Part shown: piece by piece, positions 1-6,797 of the stretch
Position numbering within the stretch: the first letter of the stretch is position 1
Layout: the number at the start of each line of letters is the position of its first letter
Source: Actinomycetales bacterium
Lineage (GTDB): Bacteria > Actinomycetota > Actinomycetes > Actinomycetales > Actinomycetaceae
Length of the DNA stretch: 8,063 nt
Reading direction: 5' to 3'
Assembly: GCA_012513625.1 (NCBI GenBank)
Contig: JAAZBW010000465.1
Location: 1-8,063, forward strand
Notes under the pieces: generated by a model
Databases searched by the model: none
The model's input: the letters and a program-made list of their open reading frames with translations, nothing else
What the model was told of the DNA's origin: nothing
Made by a program: the position numbers and the translations under genes

Positions 1-218
1 ACGCCTACGACGCTATGGGCCTGCTGGCCGACGCCATTGAGAAGGCTGGCAGCACCGACCGCGATGCCATCCGTGAAGGACTGCTCGAGGCCCAGTTCCA
101 GGGTCTGATGAAGGACTACGACAGGCCGTGGACGGAGACCGAGCGCGAGGCGCTGGGACGCGACGACTTCATCCTGACCGAGGTCCGCGACGGCGTGCTG
201 GTTCCCGTCGAGAACTAG
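1..218 (+). CDS. ABC transporter solute-binding protein, C-terminal end (partial)
   Basis: The reading frame is open from base 3 and stops at TAG 216-218, giving the last 71 residues of a protein that begins outside the window. The visible part has a helix (AYDAMGLLADAIEKAG), then an IREGL.. segment, an F-x-G-L motif and a final strand ending DGVLVPVEN. This is the usual ending of LivJ/LivK-type periplasmic binding proteins (type I fold, HAAT family), where the helix is followed by FxG and a closing strand with V-P-V. In a Gram-positive cell it would be a lipoprotein tethered outside the membrane, delivering ligand to the permease; the signal peptide and ligand pocket lie upstream and cannot be seen. 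livH begins 39 bp downstream, so it is very likely the first visible gene of the transporter operon. The identification rests on this short tail plus context. The ligand is unknown. Confidence 0.82.
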   Translation, partial: AYDAMGLLADAIEKAGSTDRDAIREGLLEAQFQGLMKDYDRPWTETEREALGRDDFILTEVRDGVLVPVEN

Positions 219-257
219 AGCGGATCCAGGATCGAGACGGCACACGAGTAGGCACAC

Positions 258-1133
258 ATGGCGCAGGTAATCGTTAGCGGGATCGTCCTCGGGGGCATCT
301 ACGCGTTCATCGCGCTCGGCTTCGCGATGACGTGGAGGACCACTCGAACCCTGAGCTTTGCTCAGGGGGAGTTGGTCACCCTCGGGGCGCTCCTTGGCCT
401 CAGCCTCAATCAGGACATGGGGCTTCCGCTGTGGCTGGTCATCCCGGTCACGTTGCTTGCCGGTGCGCTCCTTGCCGTGGTCATCCAGAAGCTGGCCATC
501 GCTCCGTTTGCCATCTCGGGTGAAAAGGGAGTGCTGGGCTGGGTCCTTGGCACCGTGGCCGTCTCGATCCTGCTGCGCAACATCTACGAGCTCATCTGGG
601 GCCTCGAACCCCGCCGGTGGCGCTCACCATTCGGGGACGGCTACATCGGGATCGGGCCGGTGAACCTCCAGCCACAGCAGCTCGCCATCCTCACAGCTGT
701 GGCCATCCTGGCCCTGGTGAGTGGGTGGATCCTCACTCGCACCATGTGGGGTAAGGCCTTCAACGCCGTGGCCCAGAACCCGGACGCCGCGGCACTCTCC
801 GGAATCTCACCGAATGCCGTATCGACGGTGGCATTCGCGATCTCCGGTGCCCTCGCAGCGTTCGCGGGCATCCTCCTCGCGCCCGTCACGCTCGCCTCCG
901 CCCACATGGGCTTCGGCCTCGTGGTCAGCGCGTTCGCAGTAGCGGTCCTCGCGGGCCTCATGTCCATGCGTGGAGCACTGGCCGTTGGTCTCGTGTTCGG
1001 CGCCTTTGAGGCGCTGGTGGCACGCTTCCTCGGTTCCGAGCTCCGCGAGATAGCCGGCCTGCTACTCCTGGTGGCGATCCTCATGATCCGTCCGAACGGA
1101 ATCTTCGGGCGCGCGAAGGTGGTGAAGGTGTGA
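258..1133 (+). CDS. livH: Branched-chain amino acid-type ABC transporter permease LivH
   Basis: Inner-membrane permease subunit of a HAAT-family importer; it pairs with the LivM half of the next protein to form the translocation path. It has 291 residues, the normal LivH size, and is mostly hydrophobic helices. LivH hallmarks are the N-terminal G-I-V-L-G-G-I-Y-A-F-I-A-L-G (residues 8-21), LSFAQGEL (32-39, matching the family's NFAHGxL), the cytoplasmic loop RTMWGKAFNAVAQNPDAA (161-178) that contacts the ATPases (the EAA-like loop), and the C-terminal RPNGIFG (278-284). ATG 258 is chosen because an in-frame TAG lies at 249-251 just upstream and residue 1 leads straight into the first helix; the ribosome binding site is weak (GAG-like only). 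The stop TGA overlaps the next start by 4 bases (GTGA), so translation is probably coupled. The family call is firm. Whether the substrate is an amino acid is not shown. Confidence 0.95.
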   Translation: MAQVIVSGIVLGGIYAFIALGFAMTWRTTRTLSFAQGELVTLGALLGLSLNQDMGLPLWLVIPVTLLAGALLAVVIQKLAIAPFAISGEKGVLGWVLGTVAVSILLRNIYELIWGLEPRRWRSPFGDGYIGIGPVNLQPQQLAILTAVAILALVSGWILTRTMWGKAFNAVAQNPDAAALSGISPNAVSTVAFAISGALAAFAGILLAPVTLASAHMGFGLVVSAFAVAVLAGLMSMRGALAVGLVFGAFEALVARFLGSELREIAGLLLLVAILMIRPNGIFGRAKVVKV

Positions 1134-2992
1134 GCTCATTCCAGCGTCTCCTCGACCGGTACTACGTGCCGGCCTCCGCGGCGGCCATCCTGGCAATTGG
1201 CATCCCGCTCGTGTGGTGGTTCGGAACCTCCGGCTACTACAGCCGCATCATCAGCTCGGCCGGTCTGGCCATGATCGTGGTCCTCGGCCTCAACGTACTC
1301 TCCGGCCTCGGTGGGCAGCTCTCGCTCGGCCACGCCGGCTTCTACGCCGTGGGGGCCTACTCGGCGGCCATACTCACCGTGAAGTCCGGCCTACCCATCC
1401 TCGTGGCGATGGCCGCAGGTGTGGCGCTCGCAGGCGTCCTCGGACTACTCCTTGCCATACCCGCAATGAAGGTGTCCGGACCCTACCTCGCCGGTGTCAC
1501 GCTCGCCTTCGGCATCATCGTGCACTCCATCGCCGTGAACTTCCCCGGGCTGACCGGGGGTGCCGCAGGAATCTTCCCGATCCCCGGCATCGAACTATTT
1601 GGGACGCGGCTCAGCCTCGAACAACTGAACTACCTGATCATCGTGCTCGTGGCTGCGGGCGTCTATACCGTGGGCTCCCTCATCCATTCCCGCTGGGGTC
1701 GCGCACTCCGCGCCATCAGCGGAAACCCGATCGCTGCCGCTTCCTCCGGCGTTCCTATCGTGCACGGAAAGCGAATGGCATTCCTGCTCTCTGCGATCCT
1801 CGCGGGTGGAGCGGGCAGCTTGTACGCCGTGGTGAACTCGTTTGTGAATCCGGACCCATTCCACTTCGAGCTCTCCATCCTCTTCCTCACGATGCTGATG
1901 GTGGGCGGGGTGGGAACGCTCTGGGGCCCGATCGTGGGTGTCACCATCATGATCCTCGTGGAACGCGCGCTCTCGGGAGTGGCCAACATCCAGAACGCCG
2001 TCTACGCGGTAACCCTCCTCCTCATCCTCCGATTCCTGCCACACGGGGTGGTCGGCTCTGCCCAGATCTATGGCCGCCGCCTCCTGACAAGGTTCCGACG
2101 GTCCTCGTCGCCAGGTTCCAGCACGGCCCATCCGGATGTGTCGACCGACGCCGTAGCCGAGAACGTCCTCCGCGAAACCACAGCGGATGGAGAGGTTCTC
2201 GACGACGGCGTCCCCGCGCTCGTCGTCGAGAATGTCACCCGCCGTTTCGGTGAACTGGCCGCCGTGAACGGAGTCTCCATGACCGTGCGTAGGGGCTCGG
2301 CCCACGCACTCGTGGGTCCGAACGGCGCCGGGAAGACGACTCTCTTCAACCTCATCTCCGGCGTGGATACCCCGAGCGAGGGGGAGATCACCGTTCTGGG
2401 AACCGCAACAACGGGCATGCCCGCACACCGGATTGCGGCACTCGGAGTGGCCCGTACCTTCCAGAACCTCGCACTCTTTGATGAGCTCACGGTGCTGGAG
2501 AACGTGCTCGTGGGCTCCCACCTGCGGAGTCGTCAAGGATTCCTCGACTCGCTGCTGCGAACCCCCAGGACTTTCCGTGAGGAGGGCGAGCTGGCGCACC
2601 TCGCTCACCAGATCCTGGAACTTGTCGAACTCGAGCAGTATGCGGGGGAAGACGCGGGTGGGCTCCCACAGGGACTCCGCCGCCGACTCGAACTGGCCCG
2701 AGCACTCGCCTCCGATCCGCAGCTCCTGCTCCTGGATGAGCCGGCGGCCGGCCTGAACCCCCACGAAGTGGACAAGCTGAGCGCACTCATCGGCAGGATC
2801 CGGGACAGCGGTGTGACCGTGGTGCTCGTCGAGCACCACATGAAGCTCGTGATGTCGGTCAGCGACACCGTGACCGTGCTCGACGGCGGCCGGGTCATTG
2901 CAGAGGGGCGTCCGCAGGAGGTCCAGGACAATCCCCGCGTGGCCGAGGCCTACCTCGGTGCGTCCGGCCGCACAGGAGGCACGGTCTCGTGA
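1130..2992 (+). CDS. livMG: Fused LivM permease-LivG ATPase of HAAT-type ABC importer
   Basis: A 620-residue protein joining two subunits that are separate genes in E. coli. Residues 1-310 are the LivM permease: hydrophobic helices, LSLGHAGFYAVGAY (64-77), and the ATPase-contact loop SRWGRALRAISGNPIAAASSG (187-207). Residues about 311-362 form a basic, then Ser/Thr/Asp/Glu-rich linker of low hydrophobicity. Residues about 363-620 are the LivG ATPase: Walker A GPNGAGKTT (396-404), Q-loop glutamine Q445 in ARTFQN, Walker B LLLLDEP (532-538, with D536 and E537), the family's AAGLNP after it, and H-loop H569. The ABC signature is atypical: LPQGL at 512-516 instead of LSGGQ or LSYGQ, and H570 stands where the family usually has Asp. 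GTG 1130 is used; it overlaps the livH stop, with AAGGTGG at 1116-1122 as a likely ribosome binding site. The frame is continuous across both halves, so this is a true fusion and not adjacent genes. Confidence 0.95.
   Translation: MSSFQRLLDRYYVPASAAAILAIGIPLVWWFGTSGYYSRIISSAGLAMIVVLGLNVLSGLGGQLSLGHAGFYAVGAYSAAILTVKSGLPILVAMAAGVALAGVLGLLLAIPAMKVSGPYLAGVTLAFGIIVHSIAVNFPGLTGGAAGIFPIPGIELFGTRLSLEQLNYLIIVLVAAGVYTVGSLIHSRWGRALRAISGNPIAAASSGVPIVHGKRMAFLLSAILAGGAGSLYAVVNSFVNPDPFHFELSILFLTMLMVGGVGTLWGPIVGVTIMILVERALSGVANIQNAVYAVTLLLILRFLPHGVVGSAQIYGRRLLTRFRRSSSPGSSTAHPDVSTDAVAENVLRETTADGEVLDDGVPALVVENVTRRFGELAAVNGVSMTVRRGSAHALVGPNGAGKTTLFNLISGVDTPSEGEITVLGTATTGMPAHRIAALGVARTFQNLALFDELTVLENVLVGSHLRSRQGFLDSLLRTPRTFREEGELAHLAHQILELVELEQYAGEDAGGLPQGLRRRLELARALASDPQLLLLDEPAAGLNPHEVDKLSALIGRIRDSGVTVVLVEHHMKLVMSVSDTVTVLDGGRVIAEGRPQEVQDNPRVAEAYLGASGRTGGTVS
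2974..2979 (+). promoter_or_regulatory. Ribosome binding site of livF
   Basis: A perfect AGGAGG lies inside the end of the livMG gene, 9 bases before GTG 2989 and 15 bases before the in-frame ATG 2995. The spacing favours the GTG start. Confidence 0.7.
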
Positions 2993-3750
2993 GCATGCTC
3001 GATGTCAGAAACCTGCACGCCTCCTACGGCGATGTGGCGGTCCTCCACGATGTGAACCTTCACGTGGACGAGGGCGAAATCATCGCCATCGTCGGAAGCA
3101 ACGGCGCCGGAAAGACCACCCTCATGAGGGCGCTCTCCGGGCTCATGACACGCTCCCGGCGAATGTCCGCCACAGGAACAGTGGTGCTCGACGGGGAGGA
3201 TATCTCCCGGCTCATTGCCTCACGCCGTCTCCGCAGGGGAATGGCCCTCGTCCCCGAGGGCCGGCAGGTCTGGCCCGAGCTCTCCGTCGAGGACAACCTC
3301 CTGCTGGGAGGTTTCACCCGCCGTCGTGAATCCACCGTCGTTGCCGAGCAGCTGGACTACGTGCTCACCACCTTCCCCCGCCTCAGGGAGCGGCTCCAAC
3401 AGGATGCGGGCACGCTCTCCGGTGGCGAACAGCAGATGCTCGCAATCGGTCGCGCCCTCGTATCCCGACCACGCCTCATGCTCTTCGATGAGCCGTCGAT
3501 GGGGTTGGCGCCCGTCATCGTGGACCAGATCCTCTCCAGCATCACCCAGCTCCGGGACGGGGGGACCACTGTGGTGCTGGTGGAGCAGATGGTCAACCTT
3601 GCACTCGAGATCGCCGACCGTGGGTACGTGCTCGAGCGCGGCCACGTGGTGATCTCCGGACCGGCGGCCGAACTCACCGCCAACGAACAAGTGCGTGCCG
3701 CCTACCTCGGCGTCACGTCCACCACCTACGAGTCAGACACTGACGACTGA
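2989..3750 (+). CDS. livF: HAAT-type ABC transporter ATP-binding protein LivF
   Basis: Cytoplasmic ATPase of 253 residues, the second nucleotide-binding domain of the importer, expected to pair with the LivG half of the preceding fusion. Visible motifs: Walker A GSNGAGKTT (36-44), the LivF marker PEGRQVWPELSVEDNLLLG (89-107), a canonical signature LSGGEQQ (143-149), Walker B LMLFDEPSMGLAP (163-175), and glutamine Q200 in VLVEQ at the H-loop position, where LivF proteins normally carry Gln rather than His. The ending, RGYVLERGHVVISGPAAEL then AAYLG, also fits LivF. GTG 2989 is preferred over ATG 2995: AGGAGG at 2974-2979 lies 9 bases before GTG, and GTG forms the 4-base GTGA overlap with the upstream stop. 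The signature is intact here while the LivG half has a divergent one, so the two ATPase sites may not be equivalent. Confidence 0.95.
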   Translation: MSMLDVRNLHASYGDVAVLHDVNLHVDEGEIIAIVGSNGAGKTTLMRALSGLMTRSRRMSATGTVVLDGEDISRLIASRRLRRGMALVPEGRQVWPELSVEDNLLLGGFTRRRESTVVAEQLDYVLTTFPRLRERLQQDAGTLSGGEQQMLAIGRALVSRPRLMLFDEPSMGLAPVIVDQILSSITQLRDGGTTVVLVEQMVNLALEIADRGYVLERGHVVISGPAAELTANEQVRAAYLGVTSTTYESDTDD

Positions 3751-3761
3751 GAGGACCACCT

Positions 3762-5357
3762 GTGCTTACTGGTGACATCATCCGGCGCTCTGCCAACCGC
3801 TTCCCAGACAAGACGGCTGTCATCTGGCAGGACCAGAAACTTACCTACCGGGAACTGGACGAGGCCTCCAACCGATTCGCGCAGGCGCTCATCGCCCAGG
3901 GACTCACCAAGGGTGACCACATCGGCATGGTCTGCCGGAACCGCATCGAGTACGCGGTCGTCTTCTTCGGGTCCGCCAAGGCCGGCACGGTCCTGGTGAA
4001 CCTCTCCGTCCAGTACACCGCCGAGATGTTCGACTACTCGCTCGAGAAGGGCGACGTGAAGTGCCTCTTCGTGGAGCAGCCGTTTGTTGAGGCGACTCGG
4101 CCTGCCTACGAACGGCTGGAGTCCCTCACATCCCGCATCATCATTGGCGCCGAGGAGGACACCCCGGAGGCGGCGACATTCGAGAGCTTCATGGCCTCGG
4201 CGCCATCGAATGAGGCGCCCGATGTGGAGATGGTGCCGTCGGATCCGTTCTCGATGACCTTCACGGGTGGCACCACCGGTATGCCCAAGGGTGTGCTCGC
4301 GAGCCACCGAAGCCGGGACATTACCGCGCACACAGTGATGGTTGAGGAGCGGCTCGAGGACACGGACGTGGTGGCGATCGTGACGCCTATGTTCCATGTG
4401 GCAGCACTCAACATCATGTTCCAACCCGCCATGCTGTGCGGCGCCACCACCGTGTTGCAGACCAAATGGAGTGTGCAGGAGTACATCGCGAACGTGCGAC
4501 AGCACCAGATCACGGCGTGCTTCATGGTTCCCACCCAGGCGCTCATGTTGGTCAATTACGAGCAGCTCGATCCCGGCGACCTTCGAACCTGGCGCAAGAT
4601 CTCCTTCGCTGGTGCACCCATGCCGAACTGGGTCCAGGAGGAGTTGCTCGCGAAGTTCCCCGAACTCCGGATCACGCAGATCTACGGCCAGTCCGAGGTG
4701 GGGGTGGTGGCGGCGTTGCCGCATCGCTTCCTCCCCGAGAAGCTTGGAGCGGTGGGACGACAGGCCTACAACGTGGACATCGCGGTGCTGGACCCTGACG
4801 GGAATCCCGTCAAGCCCGGCGAGATCGGAGAGCTCTGCTCACGAGGCGAGAACGTGATGCTCCGGTACCACAACGATCCCGAAGAGACCGCGCGCTTCTT
4901 CCGCGGCGGCTGGGGCTGGACCGGCGACCTGGCGAAGGTCGACGAGGAGGGCTTCATGTTCCTCGTGGACCGCTCCAAGGACATGCTCATCTCCGGCGGG
5001 GAGAACATCTACCCGAAGGAAATCGAGAACGCCCTCTTCCGCCACGATTCCGTGAGCGACTGCGCCGTGATCGGCGTGCCCGACGCCAAGTGGGGCGAGG
5101 CACCGGTGGCGTACGTGATGCTCCGACCGGAGCGCGAGGCAACCTCAGAGGAGCTGATCGCGCACTGCGAGCGGATCCTCACGCCCTACAAGGTGCCGCA
5201 CCTGGTGCTGCTCGTCCCCGAACTTCCGAAGACCGCGATGGGGAAGGTGCAGAAGCACCTCCTCCGCGCCAAGTACCTCGAGGACTTCGGCGGGATGGCA
5301 CCGCTTCTGGTGGGCCAGGCCGACGCGCAGGCGCGAGAGGCCTCCTGGGGCGAGTGA
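3762..5357 (+). CDS. AMP-forming acyl-CoA synthetase (ANL superfamily CoA ligase)
   Basis: Activates a carboxylic acid with ATP to an acyl-adenylate, then transfers it to CoA. It has 531 residues, typical for medium-chain, long-chain or aromatic acid CoA ligases. Motifs in order: phosphate loop FTGGTTGMPKGV (167-178), PMFHVAALN (209-217), adenine/ATP motif YGQSE (308-312), TGD (387-389), hinge region DRSKDMLISGGENIYP (403-418), GVPDAKWGEAPVAYV (438-452), and the C-terminal catalytic lysine K495 in TAMGKVQKHLL. All residues needed for both half-reactions appear present. The GTG start is supported by GAGGA at 3751-3755, 6 bases upstream. It begins 11 bp after livF, so it is probably the last gene of the transporter operon and may act on the imported compound. 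Substrate class (fatty, cyclic or aromatic acid) cannot be read from the sequence. No signal peptide is seen; the enzyme is probably cytoplasmic. Confidence 0.93.
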   Translation: MLTGDIIRRSANRFPDKTAVIWQDQKLTYRELDEASNRFAQALIAQGLTKGDHIGMVCRNRIEYAVVFFGSAKAGTVLVNLSVQYTAEMFDYSLEKGDVKCLFVEQPFVEATRPAYERLESLTSRIIIGAEEDTPEAATFESFMASAPSNEAPDVEMVPSDPFSMTFTGGTTGMPKGVLASHRSRDITAHTVMVEERLEDTDVVAIVTPMFHVAALNIMFQPAMLCGATTVLQTKWSVQEYIANVRQHQITACFMVPTQALMLVNYEQLDPGDLRTWRKISFAGAPMPNWVQEELLAKFPELRITQIYGQSEVGVVAALPHRFLPEKLGAVGRQAYNVDIAVLDPDGNPVKPGEIGELCSRGENVMLRYHNDPEETARFFRGGWGWTGDLAKVDEEGFMFLVDRSKDMLISGGENIYPKEIENALFRHDSVSDCAVIGVPDAKWGEAPVAYVMLRPEREATSEELIAHCERILTPYKVPHLVLLVPELPKTAMGKVQKHLLRAKYLEDFGGMAPLLVGQADAQAREASWGE

Positions 5358-5416
5358 CCCGAAGGGATTGAGTTGGAGGTCCTGCGCCGACGGCTCCACG
5401 ACCTCATCAGACAGAG

Positions 5417-5444
5417 GTCCCGGCACCACCCCGCGCCGGGGGAC
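5417..5444 (+). terminator. Possible hairpin after the acyl-CoA synthetase gene
   Basis: GTCCCGGC (5417-5424) can pair with GCCGGGGGAC (5435-5444) with a two-G bulge and a 10-base loop. It lies 60 bp after the stop of the CoA ligase gene. No T tract follows, so it is a weak candidate for the operon's terminator; the structure is only what GC-rich DNA could give by chance. Confidence 0.25.
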
Positions 5445-5491
5445 ACCAGTCCCAGATCCGGGACCAAGCTCCTACCCCGAATGTGCTCGCG

Positions 5492-5510
5492 GGGAATTAA
5501 TAGGACTCCC
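5492..5510. promoter_or_regulatory. Possible operator (GGGA-N11-TCCC) upstream of adhP
   Basis: A 19-base imperfect inverted repeat with arms GGGA and TCCC around an AT-rich core (attaatagg). It stands out in a GC-rich window and sits 84 bp before the alcohol dehydrogenase start, just upstream of a promoter-like pair. The shape and place would suit a dimeric regulator, but the arms are short and no matching regulator gene lies in the window. Confidence 0.25.
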
Positions 5511-5514
5511 GGTA

Positions 5515-5544
5515 CTGCTTTCCTCGGGCTGCGATCGCTAGCGT
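5515..5544 (+). promoter_or_regulatory. Possible promoter of adhP
   Basis: TAGCGT at 5539-5544 fits the TAnnnT form of actinobacterial -10 boxes. A poor -35 (CTGCTT, 5515-5520) stands 18 bases upstream. The distance to the ATG (49 bases) is suitable. A 236-bp gap and a change of function from the upstream operon make a promoter somewhere here likely; this exact placement is a guess. Confidence 0.25.
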
Positions 5545-5593
5545 CGTAGTCACGGGTCCACACGAGGGCCCGCATGAGGATGAGGAGTGCCGC

Positions 5594-6601
5594 ATGAAGG
5601 CCGCAGTTGTCCCGCAGTTCAAGGCCCCGCTCGAGATCCGCGAGCTGGACACCCCCGAGCCCGGCCCCGGCCAGGTGCTGGTGCGGATTGAGGCCTCCGG
5701 CCTGTGCCACACAGACATCCACGCCGCACACGGCGACTGGCCCGTGAAGCCCAAGATGCCCCTCATCCCCGGGCACGAGGGTGTGGGCGTGATCGAGAAG
5801 GTGGGGCCCGCCGTTGACGAAGCGATGATCGGCATGCGCGTGGCCCTCCCATGGCTGGGCAAGGCGTGCGGCGCGTGCCGCTACTGCATCGGCGGGTTTG
5901 AGACGTACTGCCAATCGCCGCAGTACATGGGCTACACGATCGACGGCGGCTATGCCGAGTACACGATCGGCTACGCCTCGCACGTGGTCCCGGTGCCCGA
6001 GGGCGTCTCGGCATTTGATGCCGCCCCCATCGCCTGCGCCGGCGTCACCACGTATGCGGCCCTCAAGGCCGCAAGGCCGCTGCCCACGGAGAAGGCGCTC
6101 GTGGTGGGAATCGGCGGGCTCGGCCACCTCGGCCTGCAGTACGCCCGCGTGTTCGGCTGCGAGACGATCGCGGCGGATGTGTCGGACGAGAAGCTCGACC
6201 TCGCCCTGGACCTGGGCGCGGACCACGTGGTGGACTCGCGCGGGAACCTGGGCGAGCAGGTGGCGGCGCTCGGTGGCGCGGACATCGCGCTGGTGACCGT
6301 GCCGTCCCCGGCAGTGATGGCGGCGGCGCGTGAGGCACTGAACCCGCGCGGCCGCCTGGTGCTCGTGGGCCTTCCCGCAGACAACCAGCTCACGCTGCCG
6401 GTCTTCGAGACAGTGCTGCGCGGCATCTCGGTGCAGGGCTCGCTTGTGGGCACCCGCAACGACCTCGCGGAGTGCTACGCCCTGCACGCGCTCGGCCGCA
6501 CCCGCGTGATCGCCGAGGGCCGCAGGCTCGAGGACGTCAACGAGTGCTTCGACGAGGTGCTCGCCGGAAAGGTACCCGCGAGGCTGGTGTTCGAGTTCTG
6601 A
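5594..6601 (+). CDS. adhP: Zinc-dependent alcohol dehydrogenase, AdhP type
   Basis: Medium-chain dehydrogenase that oxidises primary alcohols to aldehydes, or the reverse, with NAD(H). It has 335 residues, close to the 336 I recall for E. coli AdhP. Catalytic zinc ligands: C38 in GLCHTD, H61-E62 in PGHEGVG and C148 in IACAGVTTY. Structural zinc cysteines: C92, C95, C98 and C106. The Rossmann nucleotide loop is GIGGLGHLG (172-180), and D195 after the second strand favours NAD over NADP. The late motif GSLVGTRNDL (282-291) is typical of this subgroup. ATG 5594 is supported by GAGGAG at 5582-5587, 6 bases upstream. The gene lies 236 bp after the CoA ligase, behind its own probable promoter, and is followed by a strong hairpin terminator, so it is likely transcribed alone. 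Subfamily is fairly sure; the physiological alcohol is unknown. Confidence 0.93.
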   Translation: MKAAVVPQFKAPLEIRELDTPEPGPGQVLVRIEASGLCHTDIHAAHGDWPVKPKMPLIPGHEGVGVIEKVGPAVDEAMIGMRVALPWLGKACGACRYCIGGFETYCQSPQYMGYTIDGGYAEYTIGYASHVVPVPEGVSAFDAAPIACAGVTTYAALKAARPLPTEKALVVGIGGLGHLGLQYARVFGCETIAADVSDEKLDLALDLGADHVVDSRGNLGEQVAALGGADIALVTVPSPAVMAAAREALNPRGRLVLVGLPADNQLTLPVFETVLRGISVQGSLVGTRNDLAECYALHALGRTRVIAEGRRLEDVNECFDEVLAGKVPARLVFEF

Positions 6602-6647
6602 CTCTGACCCGCCCCTGAGGCGTCATCGACCCCCGACGACGACGCAG

Positions 6648-6684
6648 CGCCCCGCACCTTCCCTCCACCTGGTGCGGGGCGTTT
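6648..6684 (+). terminator. Rho-independent-type terminator after adhP
   Basis: A perfect 11-bp stem: CGCCCCGCACC (6648-6658) pairs with GGTGCGGGGCG (6671-6681) around a 12-base loop, followed by only TTT. Strong GC hairpins with short or missing T tracts are common terminators in actinobacteria. It lies 46 bp after the adhP stop. Confidence 0.75.
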
Positions 6685-6713
6685 CCGCGCTATTCGGCCC
6701 CCATCGCTCCCGG

Positions 6714-6736
6714 TGACTTGTCATAGTGGAAGGACA
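6714..6736 (+). promoter_or_regulatory. Possible promoter/operator of the short-chain dehydrogenase gene
   Basis: TGT-CATAGT at 6719-6727 resembles an extended -10 box (TGn plus a 4/6 match to TATAAT); no convincing -35 is seen. It overlaps the palindrome TGACTTGTCA (6714-6723) and a TGTC-N10-GACA inverted repeat (6719/6720 to 6736). A promoter is expected here because a terminator ends just upstream and the gene starts at 6798. The exact placement is tentative. Confidence 0.3.
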
Positions 6737-6797
6737 CAGCACTCCGCAGCGACGCGGACCTGCCGCCTCGCGCGTGTGCCCGAGGAGAGGAGCAGTC

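Noticed and set aside
1595..2839. Long reverse-strand open frame of 414 codons opposite livMG
   Set aside because: It lies wholly opposite a gene with intact motifs; its His/Glu/Arg-rich translation is the usual antisense shadow in high-GC DNA.
3726..4724. Long reverse-strand open frame of 332 codons opposite the CoA ligase gene
   Set aside because: Antisense shadow with His/Arg-rich, motif-free translation; the forward frame has all ANL motifs.
5373..5552. TTG-started open frame of about 60 codons directly after the CoA ligase gene, beginning MEVLRRRLHDLIRQR
   Set aside because: The first 15 residues look helical, but the rest is Pro/Arg/Ser-rich and covers the AT-rich operator-like element. 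A TTG start without a good ribosome binding site makes it a likely chance frame in GC-rich DNA.
5574..5597. Seven-codon mini-ORF (MRMRSAA) whose stop overlaps the adhP start as ATGA
   Set aside because: It lies over the adhP ribosome binding site and has no attenuator-like codon content. It is too short to separate from chance.
5186..6487. Reverse-strand open frame of 433 codons spanning the ligase end, the gap and adhP
   Set aside because: It crosses a promoter region and two real genes in antisense; its composition is shadow-like and no domain is recognisable.
6726..6797. 24-residue N-terminal extension of the short-chain dehydrogenase from an upstream ATG
   Set aside because: The extension is Arg/Pro-rich and lacks a ribosome binding site, while ATG 6798 has an excellent one and gives a normal SDR N-terminus.
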